Origin: Carnobacteriaceae bacterium zg-C25
GTDB lineage: Bacteria > Bacillota > Bacilli > Lactobacillales > Aerococcaceae
DNA length: 64,000 nt
NCBI GenBank assembly: GCA_017945845.1
Contig: CP072828.1
Coordinates: 1,178,001 to 1,242,000 of the forward strand
Direction of reading: 5' to 3'
Shown here: positions 28,020 through 37,606 of the stretch, one piece after another
Numbering within the stretch: the stretch's first letter is position 1
How the letters are laid out: every line of letters begins with the position of its first letter
Position numbers and translations under genes: made by a program
Notes under the pieces: model-generated
What the model was told of the DNA's origin: nothing
Seen by the model: only the letters and a program-made list of their open reading frames with translations
Databases searched by the model: none

Positions 28020-29762
28020 CTATGCTTTACCTGATTGTAATCGGTACATATCGTAATATTGTCCTTGCAACGCTAATAATTCTTCGTGTGTCCCTTGTTC
28101 GACGATACGCCCTTTATCCAATACGTAGATGCAGTTAGCATCTTGAATTGTTGATAAGCGGTGCGCAATAGCGATCGTTGTACGTCCTTGTCGCATTTTA
28201 TGTAGCGATCGTTGAATCATCTCTTCTGTTTCAGAATCAATATTCGCCGTCGCCTCATCTAAAATTAAAACTTTAGGATTTAGTGCAATGGTTCGCGCAA
28301 AAGCAATTAACTGACGTTGTCCACTTGATAAAGTGCTACCTCTTTCGGCAACTGGTGCATCGTATCCGTTATCGAGTTTTGAAATAAATTCATCGGCGTC
28401 TACGAATTTTGCCGCATCAATGACTTGTTGTCGTGTTAAGTGCTGATACATTTGAATATTATCGGCAATTGTTCCGTGGAATAAAAATGGTTCTTGCAAA
28501 ACCAATCCAATATTATCGCGAATCACTTGTTGTGGATATTCTTTAATATTGACGCCATCAATTGTAACACTACCTTTAGAAAACTCATAAAAACGCATCA
28601 ATACATTAATAATGGATGATTTCCCGCTACCTGTATGCCCAACAAATGCAATTGTTTCACCTTTTTTGACGGTAAAACTAATGTCATTCAATACATTGTT
28701 TACCCCATCATAACTAAATGAAACGTGTTCAAAAACAACATCTCCATTTTCAATCGCAGCATGTGTTGCATTTAACTGTTCTGGTTCATACACATCTTCA
28801 TCGATTAAGTCAAATACACGACTTGCCGATACCATAGACGTTTGTAGTGTGGCAAAATCTTGCGTCACTTGAATCAACGGGTTGAACAAACGATTGACAT
28901 ATTGAATAAACGCATACATTAAGCCTGCCGTTAAACCGGCATCTTTAAAGGTTAATCCAAAATAGGTCGCCAATAACGCATACGCCAATAACTGTAAAAG
29001 AGACATCGCTGGACGTAAGAAAATGCTATCGATATTAATTGAACGATTAGCCGACACTAAGTGTTCTTCATTTAATTGGTCAAATTCGTCAAATATACGT
29101 TCTTCTTGATTAAACGCTTGAATAACACGCATACCCTCAATACTTTCGGATAATTTGGCATTCAATTCACCTAGTTTGGCACGTGTATTCATAATGATTG
29201 GCGCAGATAAGCGACGATACATCGTCATAGACAACATAATGACGGGTAAAAATAGGACAATAATCGCCGTTAATTTAGCATCTAACCAAATCATTGTATA
29301 CAACGTGGCAGAAAATAGAAAAATTGCACGAATCATATTGGTTAATAACCCATTGAACATTACCGCAACCGTTTCGGTATCGTTCGTAATTCGGGATACA
29401 ACCGTCCCGTTTGCTGACTGGTCAAAATAACGCATGCCAAGACGTTGAACGTTATCAAAAACGTCTTGCCGCATATCCCGTACAACACCATACGAAATTT
29501 TTGCAAACAATAGCGTACCCACATAACCTAAAATGATATGCATTAAGTAAATGAGGTAATACCCAGCAATGACCCATAACCCCGATGTAATTTGATTTGT
29601 TGTAATGTACGCATCAATATAGTAGCGCGCAACTAACGGAATAACACTTTCTGTAACCGTGAAGGCAACTAAAAATAAAATCGATAAAAAAGTTAATCCT
29701 TTATACCGTTTCAAATACCCGATTAAACGTTTAAAAAGCGCCCATTGTGATGTTTTCATCAT
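28020..29762 (-). CDS. Heterodimeric ABC multidrug exporter, catalytically competent half (LmrD/BmrD-like)
   Basis: A 580-residue half-transporter: six membrane helices (about 15-310) and an ATPase domain from about 345. Walker A is VGHTGSGKSSIINV, the signature LSSGQRQ, and Walker B LILDEAT with the catalytic Glu present, then AHRLSTI. It overlaps its partner by 4 bp, so the two are made together. Family pairs export drugs or lipids; the substrate is unknown. Confidence 0.9.
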   Translation of the reverse strand: MMKTSQWALFKRLIGYLKRYKGLTFLSILFLVAFTVTESVIPLVARYYIDAYITTNQITSGLWVIAGYYLIYLMHIILGYVGTLLFAKISYGVVRDMRQDVFDNVQRLGMRYFDQSANGTVVSRITNDTETVAVMFNGLLTNMIRAIFLFSATLYTMIWLDAKLTAIIVLFLPVIMLSMTMYRRLSAPIIMNTRAKLGELNAKLSESIEGMRVIQAFNQEERIFDEFDQLNEEHLVSANRSINIDSIFLRPAMSLLQLLAYALLATYFGLTFKDAGLTAGLMYAFIQYVNRLFNPLIQVTQDFATLQTSMVSASRVFDLIDEDVYEPEQLNATHAAIENGDVVFEHVSFSYDGVNNVLNDISFTVKKGETIAFVGHTGSGKSSIINVLMRFYEFSKGSVTIDGVNIKEYPQQVIRDNIGLVLQEPFLFHGTIADNIQMYQHLTRQQVIDAAKFVDADEFISKLDNGYDAPVAERGSTLSSGQRQLIAFARTIALNPKVLILDEATANIDSETEEMIQRSLHKMRQGRTTIAIAHRLSTIQDANCIYVLDKGRIVEQGTHEELLALQGQYYDMYRLQSGKA

Positions 29763-31495
29763 AAAACCTCCTCGCTTTCTAACTGTTGTGATTGATACGT
29801 TGTTGCATACCAGCCACCTTGAGCAATCAATTCATCGTGAGTACCACGTTCTACAATTTGACCGTTATCCACGACTAAAATTAAGTCAGCATGATTTACC
29901 GCACTTAAACGATGTGCCGTAATGATGGTCGTTTTATCTTTTCGACTGGATTTTAAATTATCTACAATAATGTGCTCTGTTTTCGCATCAACGGCACTTA
30001 ATGAATCGTCTAAAATCAACACTGGCGGGTTCATAATCAAGGCACGCGCAATCGCAATGCGTTGTTTCTGTCCCCCTGATAAAGACACCCCGCGCTCTCC
30101 AATAATGGTGTTGTATTGGTCGTTCATGCTTTCAATGTCGTTTGCTACACACGACAACCTCGCCGCCTGCTTAACATCTTCAATCGAGTATTCGGGATTA
30201 GCAAAACGGATGTTTTCCAAAATAGACGTCGCAAACAGCATTTGATCTTGTGGCACGTAGCCGATATGACTTCTCAAAGCGTTCAAACTCATCGTTTTAA
30301 TATCGCTACCGCCAAATGTGATACTCCCGTTCGTCACATCAAACTCACGAAGCAGTAATTTGATAAGTGTTGTTTTACCGCTTCCCGTTGGACCGACAAT
30401 GCCTAACGTTTGACCGCTAAACAGTGTAAAGTGAATATCGCGCAATGTTTCTGAATGGTCGTATTGAAAACTATCAATAGCGTAAACTAAATCGGCATGA
30501 TCAAACGTCATGTGAGTATCTGCTTCATTAAACACATCGCTTTCTTGGGATAATAAATTTTCAATGCGTTCATACGCCACGTTCCCACGTTGAATCATAT
30601 TCACTAAAAAACTCCACGCTTTTAGTGGCCAAACTAACATATCCAAATACGTTACAAAAGTAATCATATTCCCTAACGTTAATTGATTTTGAGAAATGAG
30701 ATAACCACCAAACCATAACGTAATCGCGTAACTTGCCGCAATACAAACACCTGTTACTGGATCATATAGTGCTTGATAACGCGTCATTTTCATATTTGTC
30801 ATGTATGCTGCGTCATTGACTTTTTCAAAATCTGCCATCTCACTGTGTTGGTATCCAAATGATTTAATAACTTTAATACCCGAAATATTTTCTTGCACTT
30901 TATTGTTTAATTGCGAAAACATTTCTTGCGATTCCAATACACTTTTATATGAACGACGACTCACAAAAGTTGTTAATACGGTCATAATTGGTAGTGGCAA
31001 AATGGCTAATAGCGTTAATTGCCATGACAATCCAAAAAACATTGTCATTAAGGTTACTAACGCGGTAACCGATGCATCAACCGCGGACATAACACCGGGT
31101 CCGGCTAACATATTCACGACACGAACGTCATTTGTTGCGTGTGCCATCAAATCACCTGTTCGATGTTTTTGAAAAAATGACGGTGACATTTTTGTAAATT
31201 GTTTAAATAAGCGAGAACGTAATAATCGTCCTAATTTATTTGAGGTTCCAATAATGAATTGACGCCAAATAAATCGGAGTGCGTACATCGAAAAAGCAGC
31301 TGCTACTAACATTGCAACATTTTGGACAAGTTGACCTGTCGTTAAATCGCCTATTGCAATGTGGTCGATGACATTTCCCATCATCATTGGTGGAATTAAA
31401 TTTAACACACTGACGAGTATTAAAGATATAACTCCGATTAAATAACGTTTCCATTCTAATTTAAAAAACCATCCGAGTTTTTTGATAACCGACAT
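29759..31495 (-). CDS. Heterodimeric ABC multidrug exporter, degenerate-site half (LmrC/BmrC-like)
   Basis: A 578-residue half-transporter: membrane domain about 15-315, ATPase from about 350 with VGPTGSGKTTLIKL, LSGGQKQ and AHRLSAV. The residue after Walker B is Asp (LILDDSLSAVD) instead of the catalytic Glu, which marks the degenerate nucleotide site of heterodimeric exporters such as BmrC. Together with the other half one ATP site is expected to hydrolyse and the other mainly to bind. Confidence 0.9.
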   Translation of the reverse strand: MSVIKKLGWFFKLEWKRYLIGVISLILVSVLNLIPPMMMGNVIDHIAIGDLTTGQLVQNVAMLVAAAFSMYALRFIWRQFIIGTSNKLGRLLRSRLFKQFTKMSPSFFQKHRTGDLMAHATNDVRVVNMLAGPGVMSAVDASVTALVTLMTMFFGLSWQLTLLAILPLPIMTVLTTFVSRRSYKSVLESQEMFSQLNNKVQENISGIKVIKSFGYQHSEMADFEKVNDAAYMTNMKMTRYQALYDPVTGVCIAASYAITLWFGGYLISQNQLTLGNMITFVTYLDMLVWPLKAWSFLVNMIQRGNVAYERIENLLSQESDVFNEADTHMTFDHADLVYAIDSFQYDHSETLRDIHFTLFSGQTLGIVGPTGSGKTTLIKLLLREFDVTNGSITFGGSDIKTMSLNALRSHIGYVPQDQMLFATSILENIRFANPEYSIEDVKQAARLSCVANDIESMNDQYNTIIGERGVSLSGGQKQRIAIARALIMNPPVLILDDSLSAVDAKTEHIIVDNLKSSRKDKTTIITAHRLSAVNHADLILVVDNGQIVERGTHDELIAQGGWYATTYQSQQLESEEVL

Positions 31496-31512
31496 ATACT
31501 TCCTTTCCGTAT

Positions 31513-31552
31513 AAAGACAAGGCTAGGGAAAGTCTTCCCAAGCCTTGTCTTT
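31513..31552 (-). terminator. typA terminator
   Basis: AAAGACAAGGCT pairs with AGCCTTGTCTTT around a 16-base loop, 25 bp after the typA stop and before the ABC exporter genes. Confidence 0.75.
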
Positions 31553-31577
31553 ATCTATTCACAAAGTGCATAATATC

Positions 31578-33428
31578 TTATTGTGCACTTTCTTCAGCTT
31601 TTTTCTTACGTTTAGCAACGCGATCGCGTTCGCCTTTATCTAAAATTTGTTTTCTTAAACGAATGCTTTCTGGTGTTACTTCACAGTATTCATCGTCACT
31701 CATAAATTCAATAGACTCTTCTAATGATAAAATGCGTGGACGTTTAATAACTGCTGTTTGGTCTTTTGTTGCTGAACGGATATTTGTCATTTGTTTTGCA
31801 CGTGTCACATTTACGGCTAGGTCATTTTCACGAGAATGTTCACCAACAACCATACCTTCGTACACTTCTGTTCCCGGCTCCACAAAAATAACACCACGAT
31901 CTTCAACACCCATAATTGCATACGTTGTTGCTTTTCCTGATTCAGTCGCAACTAACGCACCGTTATGGCGTCCACCAATTTTAGCTTTAATTTCTGGTAA
32001 GTAGCAATCGAATGTGTGATTTAAAATACCGTATCCGCGTGTCATTGATAAAAATTCTGTTGAATAACCAATTAACCCACGCGCTGGCACTAAGAAAATC
32101 AAACGGATTTGTCCATTACCCGTATGTACCATTTCTTGCATTTCACCTTTACGCAAGCTCAATGTTTCAATGATTGAACCCATGTATTCTTCAGGCGAAT
32201 CAATTTGAACACGCTCATATGGTTCACAACGGACACCATCCACTTCGCGAATAATCACTTCGGGACGAGACACTTGTAATTCATAGCCTTCACGACGCAT
32301 CGTTTCAATTAAGATGGCTAAATGCAACTCTCCACGTCCAGATACAATCCATGCATCTGGCGAATCTGTTGGATCAACACGTAATGAAACGTCTGTTTGT
32401 AATTCGGCTAATAAACGTTCTTCAATTTTACGTGATGTCACGTGTTTTCCTTCACGACCAGCAAATGGCGAATTGTTCGTTAAAAACGTCATTTGTAAAG
32501 TTGGCTCATCAATATGTAAAATTGGTAACGCTTCTTGTACGTCTACTGGTGTTACCGTTTCACCAACGAAAATATCTTCCATACCAGAAACGGCAATTAA
32601 ATCACCCGCTTTTGCTTCTTGAATTTCAACACGATCCAAACCAAAGAAGCCGAATAATTTCGTCACACGGAAGTTTTTCGTTGATCCGTCAATTTTTAAT
32701 ACGGAAACGGAATCTCCAACTTTAATTGTCCCTCTAAACACACGTCCAATACCAATACGACCAACATAATCGTTATAATCTAATAAAGACACTTGGAATT
32801 GTAACGGTTCAGCACTATTGTCAACAGGTGCTGGAATATGTTCAATAATCGTATTAAAAATATGATCCATTGTTGGCTCTTGATCAACTGGGTTATCCGA
32901 TAAACTAGATGTTCCACCAATAGCTGAAGCGTAAATAATCGGGAACTCTAATTGATCGTCATCTGCACCTAATTCGATAAATAACTCTAACACTTCATCC
33001 ACAACTTCTGCTGGACGTGCTGTATCTTTATCAATTTTATTTACCACAACAATAGGTGTTAAATGTTGCTCTAACGCTTTTTTCAACACAAAACGTGTTT
33101 GTGGCATTGTACCTTCATACGCATCGACAACTAAAACAACACCGTCTACCATTTTCATGATACGCTCTACTTCTCCACCGAAGTCAGCGTGTCCTGGTGT
33201 ATCCATGATGTTAATACGTGTATCGTGGTATTGTACTGCTGTATTTTTAGCTAAAATCGTAATACCGCGCTCTTTTTCAATATCATTTGAGTCCATCGCA
33301 CGATCTTCAATATTTGCGCGCGCATCTAACGTGTGCGATTGTTTCAATAACTCATTGACTAATGTCGTTTTTCCGTGGTCAACGTGCGCAATAATCGCTA
33401 CGTTACGAATATCTTCTCTTTTTTTCAT
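31578..33428 (-). CDS. typA: Ribosome-associated GTPase TypA/BipA
   Basis: TypA (616 residues) is an EF-G-like GTPase needed for 50S assembly and stress growth, notably in the cold. The G domain is at the N-terminus ([29 protein letters not shown]), followed by beta-barrel domain II, EF-G-like III and V domains, and the BipA-specific C-terminal domain (about 480-616, with GVIFVEPGTEVYEGM). Length is normal. It is monocistronic, with a terminator on each side. Confidence 0.97.
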   Translation of the reverse strand: MKKREDIRNVAIIAHVDHGKTTLVNELLKQSHTLDARANIEDRAMDSNDIEKERGITILAKNTAVQYHDTRINIMDTPGHADFGGEVERIMKMVDGVVLVVDAYEGTMPQTRFVLKKALEQHLTPIVVVNKIDKDTARPAEVVDEVLELFIELGADDDQLEFPIIYASAIGGTSSLSDNPVDQEPTMDHIFNTIIEHIPAPVDNSAEPLQFQVSLLDYNDYVGRIGIGRVFRGTIKVGDSVSVLKIDGSTKNFRVTKLFGFFGLDRVEIQEAKAGDLIAVSGMEDIFVGETVTPVDVQEALPILHIDEPTLQMTFLTNNSPFAGREGKHVTSRKIEERLLAELQTDVSLRVDPTDSPDAWIVSGRGELHLAILIETMRREGYELQVSRPEVIIREVDGVRCEPYERVQIDSPEEYMGSIIETLSLRKGEMQEMVHTGNGQIRLIFLVPARGLIGYSTEFLSMTRGYGILNHTFDCYLPEIKAKIGGRHNGALVATESGKATTYAIMGVEDRGVIFVEPGTEVYEGMVVGEHSRENDLAVNVTRAKQMTNIRSATKDQTAVIKRPRILSLEESIEFMSDDEYCEVTPESIRLRKQILDKGERDRVAKRKKKAEESAQ

Positions 33429-33609
33429 ATTTCCTCCGCGCTTTCGCTTAATAACTTTGTTATTTTATCACTATCGCTGTCCTTTGCCTAGTCAAAAACA
33501 CCTATTTTCAAAATGTAAACGTTACAACTTCTATTAACGTTCTAAATTTGATTTGATTGCACACTTTTTAAGAATGACGGTATGCGTTGTTACCTTTACG
33601 GCTTTATCA

Positions 33610-33657
33610 TTTTTAGCGCTGATTGTATACGTCATCAACTCTAATCGACATAACCCT
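33610..33657. repeat. Diverged copy of the dispersed palindrome
   Basis: TTTTTAGCGCTGATTG, TATAC, then GTCATCAACTCTAAT. It aligns along its length with the copy at 6270-6306 but the arms have diverged, and it is intergenic between typA and the GH20 gene. The rest of 33429-33670 shows no gene. Confidence 0.55.
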
Positions 33658-33670
33658 TTGATTTCCACAC

Positions 33671-33702
33671 AAAAAAGCCGATGATAAAATCACCAGCTTT
33701 TT
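33671..33702 (-). terminator. Terminator of the GH20 surface protein gene
   Basis: AAAAAGC-CGA-TGAT pairs with ATCA-CCA-GCTTTTT around AAA, 13 bp after the stop, with T-run on the minus strand. Confidence 0.75.
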
Positions 33703-33714
33703 GCGTCACTTTGA

Positions 33715-36402
33715 CTATTTCATTTCATCTTTTTTAGCACGTACTTGCCATACGATACCACTTAAAATCACAAACGCTACACCGATGAACAGGTAATCAT
33801 TTGCTGCTGTTCCAGTTTCTGGTAACAACATCATTTTTGATGTATCTTTTTGTTCATTTGATTGTGTTTGCATATTTGTCATGTTATCTGTTGATGATGT
33901 TGACATATTTGTCATGTTATTTGTTGGTTGTTTTGACGTATTTGCCATTTCGCTTGTTGGCGGTGTTGGCATATTTGTCATGTTATTTGTTGGTTGTGTT
34001 GTTGTATTTGCCATTTCATCTGTTGGTGGTGTTGGTTTTTCTGTTGGTGGCGTTGGCATTGTTGTAGATGCCTCTGCTTTATAAACAACCGCATACACAC
34101 TAAAGTGTTCTACTTCAAATACAACTGTATTGCCTTCACGTGTGAAAGGAATCGCTTCTTTATTGTCACCGTTAATATAGAATACACCGTCTACTTCTTT
34201 TGTAGCTGGTAACACAACACGAACAGGTGCACTTGGTTGTACCACATCACCTTTTTCGTTAACTAATGTAATGTCGTATGCATTATACTCGTTTGTTACA
34301 TTAGCTAATGTTTTTGGCTCAACAACTAATGCTGTTGCATCTTTTAATGATACGCTTGTTCCCATAACGCTAACGTCGGTTGGAGTGTTGCTTAACACTT
34401 TATCGGTTACAACTTCATAACGGTGTGTGGTTACATCATCTGCGACTGTTGTTTCTACGAATGTATAACCATCAATCACTTTTTTATCTGCAAATTCACG
34501 ACCCACTACTTGTGTATCAATATCTGCGTTTTGTTCATCTACAAATTTTGTTGTTTTGTTTTTGTAGTAAACATGTGTTGTCACATCATCGGCAACTGTT
34601 GTTTCTACAAATGTGTAACCGTCAATATCTTTTTGAGCTGCAAATTCACGACCTACAACTTGTGTATCAACGTCTGCGTTTTGTTCGTCTACAAATTTTG
34701 TTGTTTTATTTTTGTAGTAAACATGTGTTGTCACATCATCGGCAACTGTTGTTTCTACAAATGTGTAACCATCGATATCTTTTTGAGCTGCAAATTCACG
34801 ACCCACTACTTGTGTATCAACATCTGCGTTTTGTTCGTCTACAAATTTTGTTGTTTTATTTTTGTAGTAAACATGTGTTGTCACTTCTTCTCCAAGTCTT
34901 GTTTCAACAAATGTATACCCTGGGAACTCTTTATTTGTAGCAAATTCACGTTGTTTAACAACTTCAAGTTCTTCATCGTTTACATCAACATATTTAGTTG
35001 TTAATTTTTTAGCGTATTTGTATTTTATACCGAATTCAGTGTCTTCACTACTTACAAATTCATAATCATCAAATGTTTTTGCTGATTGTTTTTCATCGTT
35101 AATCGTAGATGGTTCAATTTCTACACCGTCAGTTGTTACATATTCTGTAATGTAACGACGGTTGAAATATTGATTATGTTGTTGCGCATATTTATCTAAA
35201 AAGGCAAATGGTACACTTGCATCGTAAGTGTTTGATGGGTAATCCGCCCACATACAAACGATTGCCCCTAATACGGGTTCACCACGACCACCTGGTAATC
35301 CAGTAAATTGGATTCTTGGTAAACGCTCATGCGCTTTAGGTCCAGTATATGGGTTATTGTGTGTGCTGTCTGTATACTCATCTAAACCGACAACATAGTA
35401 CCAACCATCATTTGTATTTAATAATTTATGACCTTTTCTATTTAAATAGAATGGTTTAGCCACATCATAGCCGTTCCATCCAGCAATCCAGTAAGCTACA
35501 ATAATGTCTGAATCAAATGTCCCGAAACGATCAGTAGATTTATAGTAAATTCCATCGTTAAACGCCACTGGTTTCATACCATTGTCTTTAATCACTTGAG
35601 CAATACTATTAATATAATCGATAAACAATGTATATTTATATTTTTGATAATCTTTTGTTCGACGTGATTGTAAATAAGCAAAACCTGAACCTGTATCGTT
35701 AGCGTATTCGTCTGCACCAAGGTTAAAGAATTCTGCTTTGCCGTTAAAGAACGCTACGTAACGACTAATCAACGCTCTTGTAAATTCTACGGCTTTCGTA
35801 TTTTCTAATTCAACCGTTGTTTTAGACGTTTTAGAACCATTAACAACACGCGTATTTGTAATACCCAACTCTTCCATTGCATTTAAAATGGTATCCATAT
35901 GTCCTGGAGAGTTTAAACCAGGAATCACTTTAATGCCACGTGATTGTGCATGTGCTAAAATTTCTTCCATTTGTGCTTGTGTTAAAGCGTTACCGTTTGG
36001 ATCGTCGTAGTAACGTCTATTTCCATTTTCAATGGCTGTTTTAACACGTTCGTGGCTATATTCTTCGCCACCTGCACTCACTGATAAATCATCTAACACA
36101 AGACGTAATCCGTCATTACCGAATAATAATTGCAAATGTGAAAATCCGAGCGTAGCGATTTTATCAATAATCTGTTTAATTTGATCGACTGAAAAATATT
36201 TACGTCCGGCATCAACAGAATACACTTTCATGTAGCCCGCATCTTCCTGTGTTGTTGTATCGCCTTGTGCATTGATTACCGTTCTTGGTAATACTGTAGC
36301 ACCTACCATTGCCAAACACGTTACTAGTACAAAAAAGACTTTTCTAATTTTACTCATCATATTTGACATCTTTTTTATTGTATAACACCAACCGTTATAC
36401 AT
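33715..36402 (-). CDS. LPxTG-anchored GH20 beta-N-acetylhexosaminidase (StrH-like)
   Basis: An 895-residue surface enzyme that removes terminal beta-linked GlcNAc (or releases related units) from host glycans. Signal peptide about 15-46 (RKVFFVLVTCLAMVGATVL). GH20 barrel about 55-440, with the catalytic Asp-Glu pair in FNLGADEYAND. Four MucBP-like 50-residue repeats follow (about 470-670), three nearly identical, then an Ig-like domain, a Thr/Pro/Met/Asn spacer and the sortase signal LPETG plus membrane helix and Lys tail. Start ATG 36402 has AAGGGGGG just upstream; an alternative is 36369. A cre site overlaps the promoter. Confidence 0.93.
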   Translation of the reverse strand: MYNGWCYTIKKMSNMMSKIRKVFFVLVTCLAMVGATVLPRTVINAQGDTTTQEDAGYMKVYSVDAGRKYFSVDQIKQIIDKIATLGFSHLQLLFGNDGLRLVLDDLSVSAGGEEYSHERVKTAIENGNRRYYDDPNGNALTQAQMEEILAHAQSRGIKVIPGLNSPGHMDTILNAMEELGITNTRVVNGSKTSKTTVELENTKAVEFTRALISRYVAFFNGKAEFFNLGADEYANDTGSGFAYLQSRRTKDYQKYKYTLFIDYINSIAQVIKDNGMKPVAFNDGIYYKSTDRFGTFDSDIIVAYWIAGWNGYDVAKPFYLNRKGHKLLNTNDGWYYVVGLDEYTDSTHNNPYTGPKAHERLPRIQFTGLPGGRGEPVLGAIVCMWADYPSNTYDASVPFAFLDKYAQQHNQYFNRRYITEYVTTDGVEIEPSTINDEKQSAKTFDDYEFVSSEDTEFGIKYKYAKKLTTKYVDVNDEELEVVKQREFATNKEFPGYTFVETRLGEEVTTHVYYKNKTTKFVDEQNADVDTQVVGREFAAQKDIDGYTFVETTVADDVTTHVYYKNKTTKFVDEQNADVDTQVVGREFAAQKDIDGYTFVETTVADDVTTHVYYKNKTTKFVDEQNADIDTQVVGREFADKKVIDGYTFVETTVADDVTTHRYEVVTDKVLSNTPTDVSVMGTSVSLKDATALVVEPKTLANVTNEYNAYDITLVNEKGDVVQPSAPVRVVLPATKEVDGVFYINGDNKEAIPFTREGNTVVFEVEHFSVYAVVYKAEASTTMPTPPTEKPTPPTDEMANTTTQPTNNMTNMPTPPTSEMANTSKQPTNNMTNMSTSSTDNMTNMQTQSNEQKDTSKMMLLPETGTAANDYLFIGVAFVILSGIVWQVRAKKDEMK
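34424..34857 (-). repeat. 150-bp tandem repeats coding MucBP-like units
   Basis: Three 50-codon units (each with KTTKFVDEQNAD and ending TTHVYYKN) are almost identical in DNA; the last is slightly trimmed, and an older diverged copy lies at about 34870-35000. Confidence 0.9.
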
Positions 36403-36477
36403 TTCCCCCCTTATTTATTTTTTAATCGTTGCGCTATGGTTGGTAAACGTCCCTTCGTTTCATAGCGTTGTAGAACA

Positions 36478-36506
36478 ATTTTACACTAAGTTAACAGCGC
36501 TTTCAA
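36478..36506 (-). promoter_or_regulatory. GH20 promoter with overlapping cre site
   Basis: Minus-strand TTGAAA (36501-36506), 17-bp spacer and TAAAAT (36478-36483). TGAAAGCGCTGTTA (36492-36505) matches the CcpA cre consensus TGWAANCGNTNWCA at all but one position and overlaps the -35 box, so glucose repression is likely. Confidence 0.7.
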
Positions 36507-36573
36507 TGAATATACCTAGTTATCTTAGCTTTTTTTAATGTTTTCATTTATAATAAAATGCATAGGAGGTTGT

Positions 36574-37494
36574 ATGAAAAAAATCATTCATTTTACAAAA
36601 TATTTTTCATTAAAACTAAAGACGAGTAATTCATCGTTCGCCGCTACCTTTTTGGCGTATCATCTTATCTTGTCATTTATTCCATTACTTGTCTTTTTAC
36701 TTCAAATGCTTTCATTTGTTGCGCCTGGATTCGATCAACTGATTTTGAAAACGTTAAATACATTACCTAAAGATATTCAGCAAGTTTTCTCAACTGTTGT
36801 CGAAAATGTTTTTCACGTATCGTCCTCATTGTCCATCGTTGCACTATTTTCTGCGCTTTGGATAGGATCACAAGGTTTTTTAGGCTTAACGCTTACATTA
36901 AATAGTATTTTTGAAATTCCATCGAACGATAAAATTGATTTTTTCAAAAAAATTCCTTTTTTCGATCGTATTTTCTCTGTTTTTTATACTATCGCCTTTT
37001 TAGTGGTAATGGCATCGTTACTCATTTTTAATATTTTTACTAACGAAATCATCTCCCTAATTCAAAACATTTCGGAACAGTTCGGTACACCGTTATTAAA
37101 AGATTTATCAGACGGTTTAATTTTTATGATGAGTTTAATACTTCCATTTTTATTATCGATTGGTGTGTTCATGTTCTTTTATAAATTTTCGAGCATTTTT
37201 TATAAGCATCACTACATGCCATTTGACGCGTTATTTATTGGATCCCTCGTTGTAACGATTGCGATTTTTTTACTATCTCTTTTCTACAAAATATCCAATG
37301 CACTCTTTTCAAGCGGTGGCAATCCCGTATACGGTTCTCTAGGTAGTGTGATGGTCGCTTTCGTTTGGTTAATGACAGTTTGTCAATGTATTGTTTTAGG
37401 TGGTGTATTCATTAAAACGTATATTGACGTCGTCAAACATAAAAAAACGTATACGCAATTACTTTTAGAACCGCTCGCCAAACAACAACGATAA
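36574..37494 (+). CDS. YihY/BrkB-family integral membrane protein
   Basis: From ATG 36574 with AGGAGG four bases before it, the protein has 306 residues. It has the BrkB/YihY fold: SFAATFLAYHLILSFIPLLVF in helix 1, then WIGSQGFLGLTLTLNSIF and about six helices in total, ending YGSLGSVMVAFVWLMTVCQ. The family was once called RNase BN by mistake. Function is unknown; transport or envelope roles have been proposed. It is convergent with ung. Confidence 0.9.
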   Translation: MKKIIHFTKYFSLKLKTSNSSFAATFLAYHLILSFIPLLVFLLQMLSFVAPGFDQLILKTLNTLPKDIQQVFSTVVENVFHVSSSLSIVALFSALWIGSQGFLGLTLTLNSIFEIPSNDKIDFFKKIPFFDRIFSVFYTIAFLVVMASLLIFNIFTNEIISLIQNISEQFGTPLLKDLSDGLIFMMSLILPFLLSIGVFMFFYKFSSIFYKHHYMPFDALFIGSLVVTIAIFLLSLFYKISNALFSSGGNPVYGSLGSVMVAFVWLMTVCQCIVLGGVFIKTYIDVVKHKKTYTQLLLEPLAKQQR

Positions 37495-37540
37495 GACTTC
37501 TGTTAGTTTCGATACCTTTTAACATCAACCTATACCAAAC

Positions 37541-37606
37541 AAAAAACACGCAACCCAGCGTGTTTTTTTGGCGTGTTTTTTGGCGTGTTTTTTTGGCGTG
37601 TTTTTT
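37541..37606 (+). terminator. Terminator with its 3' arm and T-run repeated four times
   Basis: AAAAAACACGC pairs with GCGTGTTTTTT around AACCCA. The 3' arm plus T-run is then repeated three more times as GGCGTG followed by 6-7 T (units at about 37570, 37582 and 37595). The last unit runs into the ung stop codon. Confidence 0.85.

Noticed and set aside
34380-35004. Plus-strand open frames of 186-193 codons opposite the GH20 gene
   Set aside because: Shadow of the 150-bp coding repeat; composition is Cys/Phe/His-rich and periodic, with no ribosome site.
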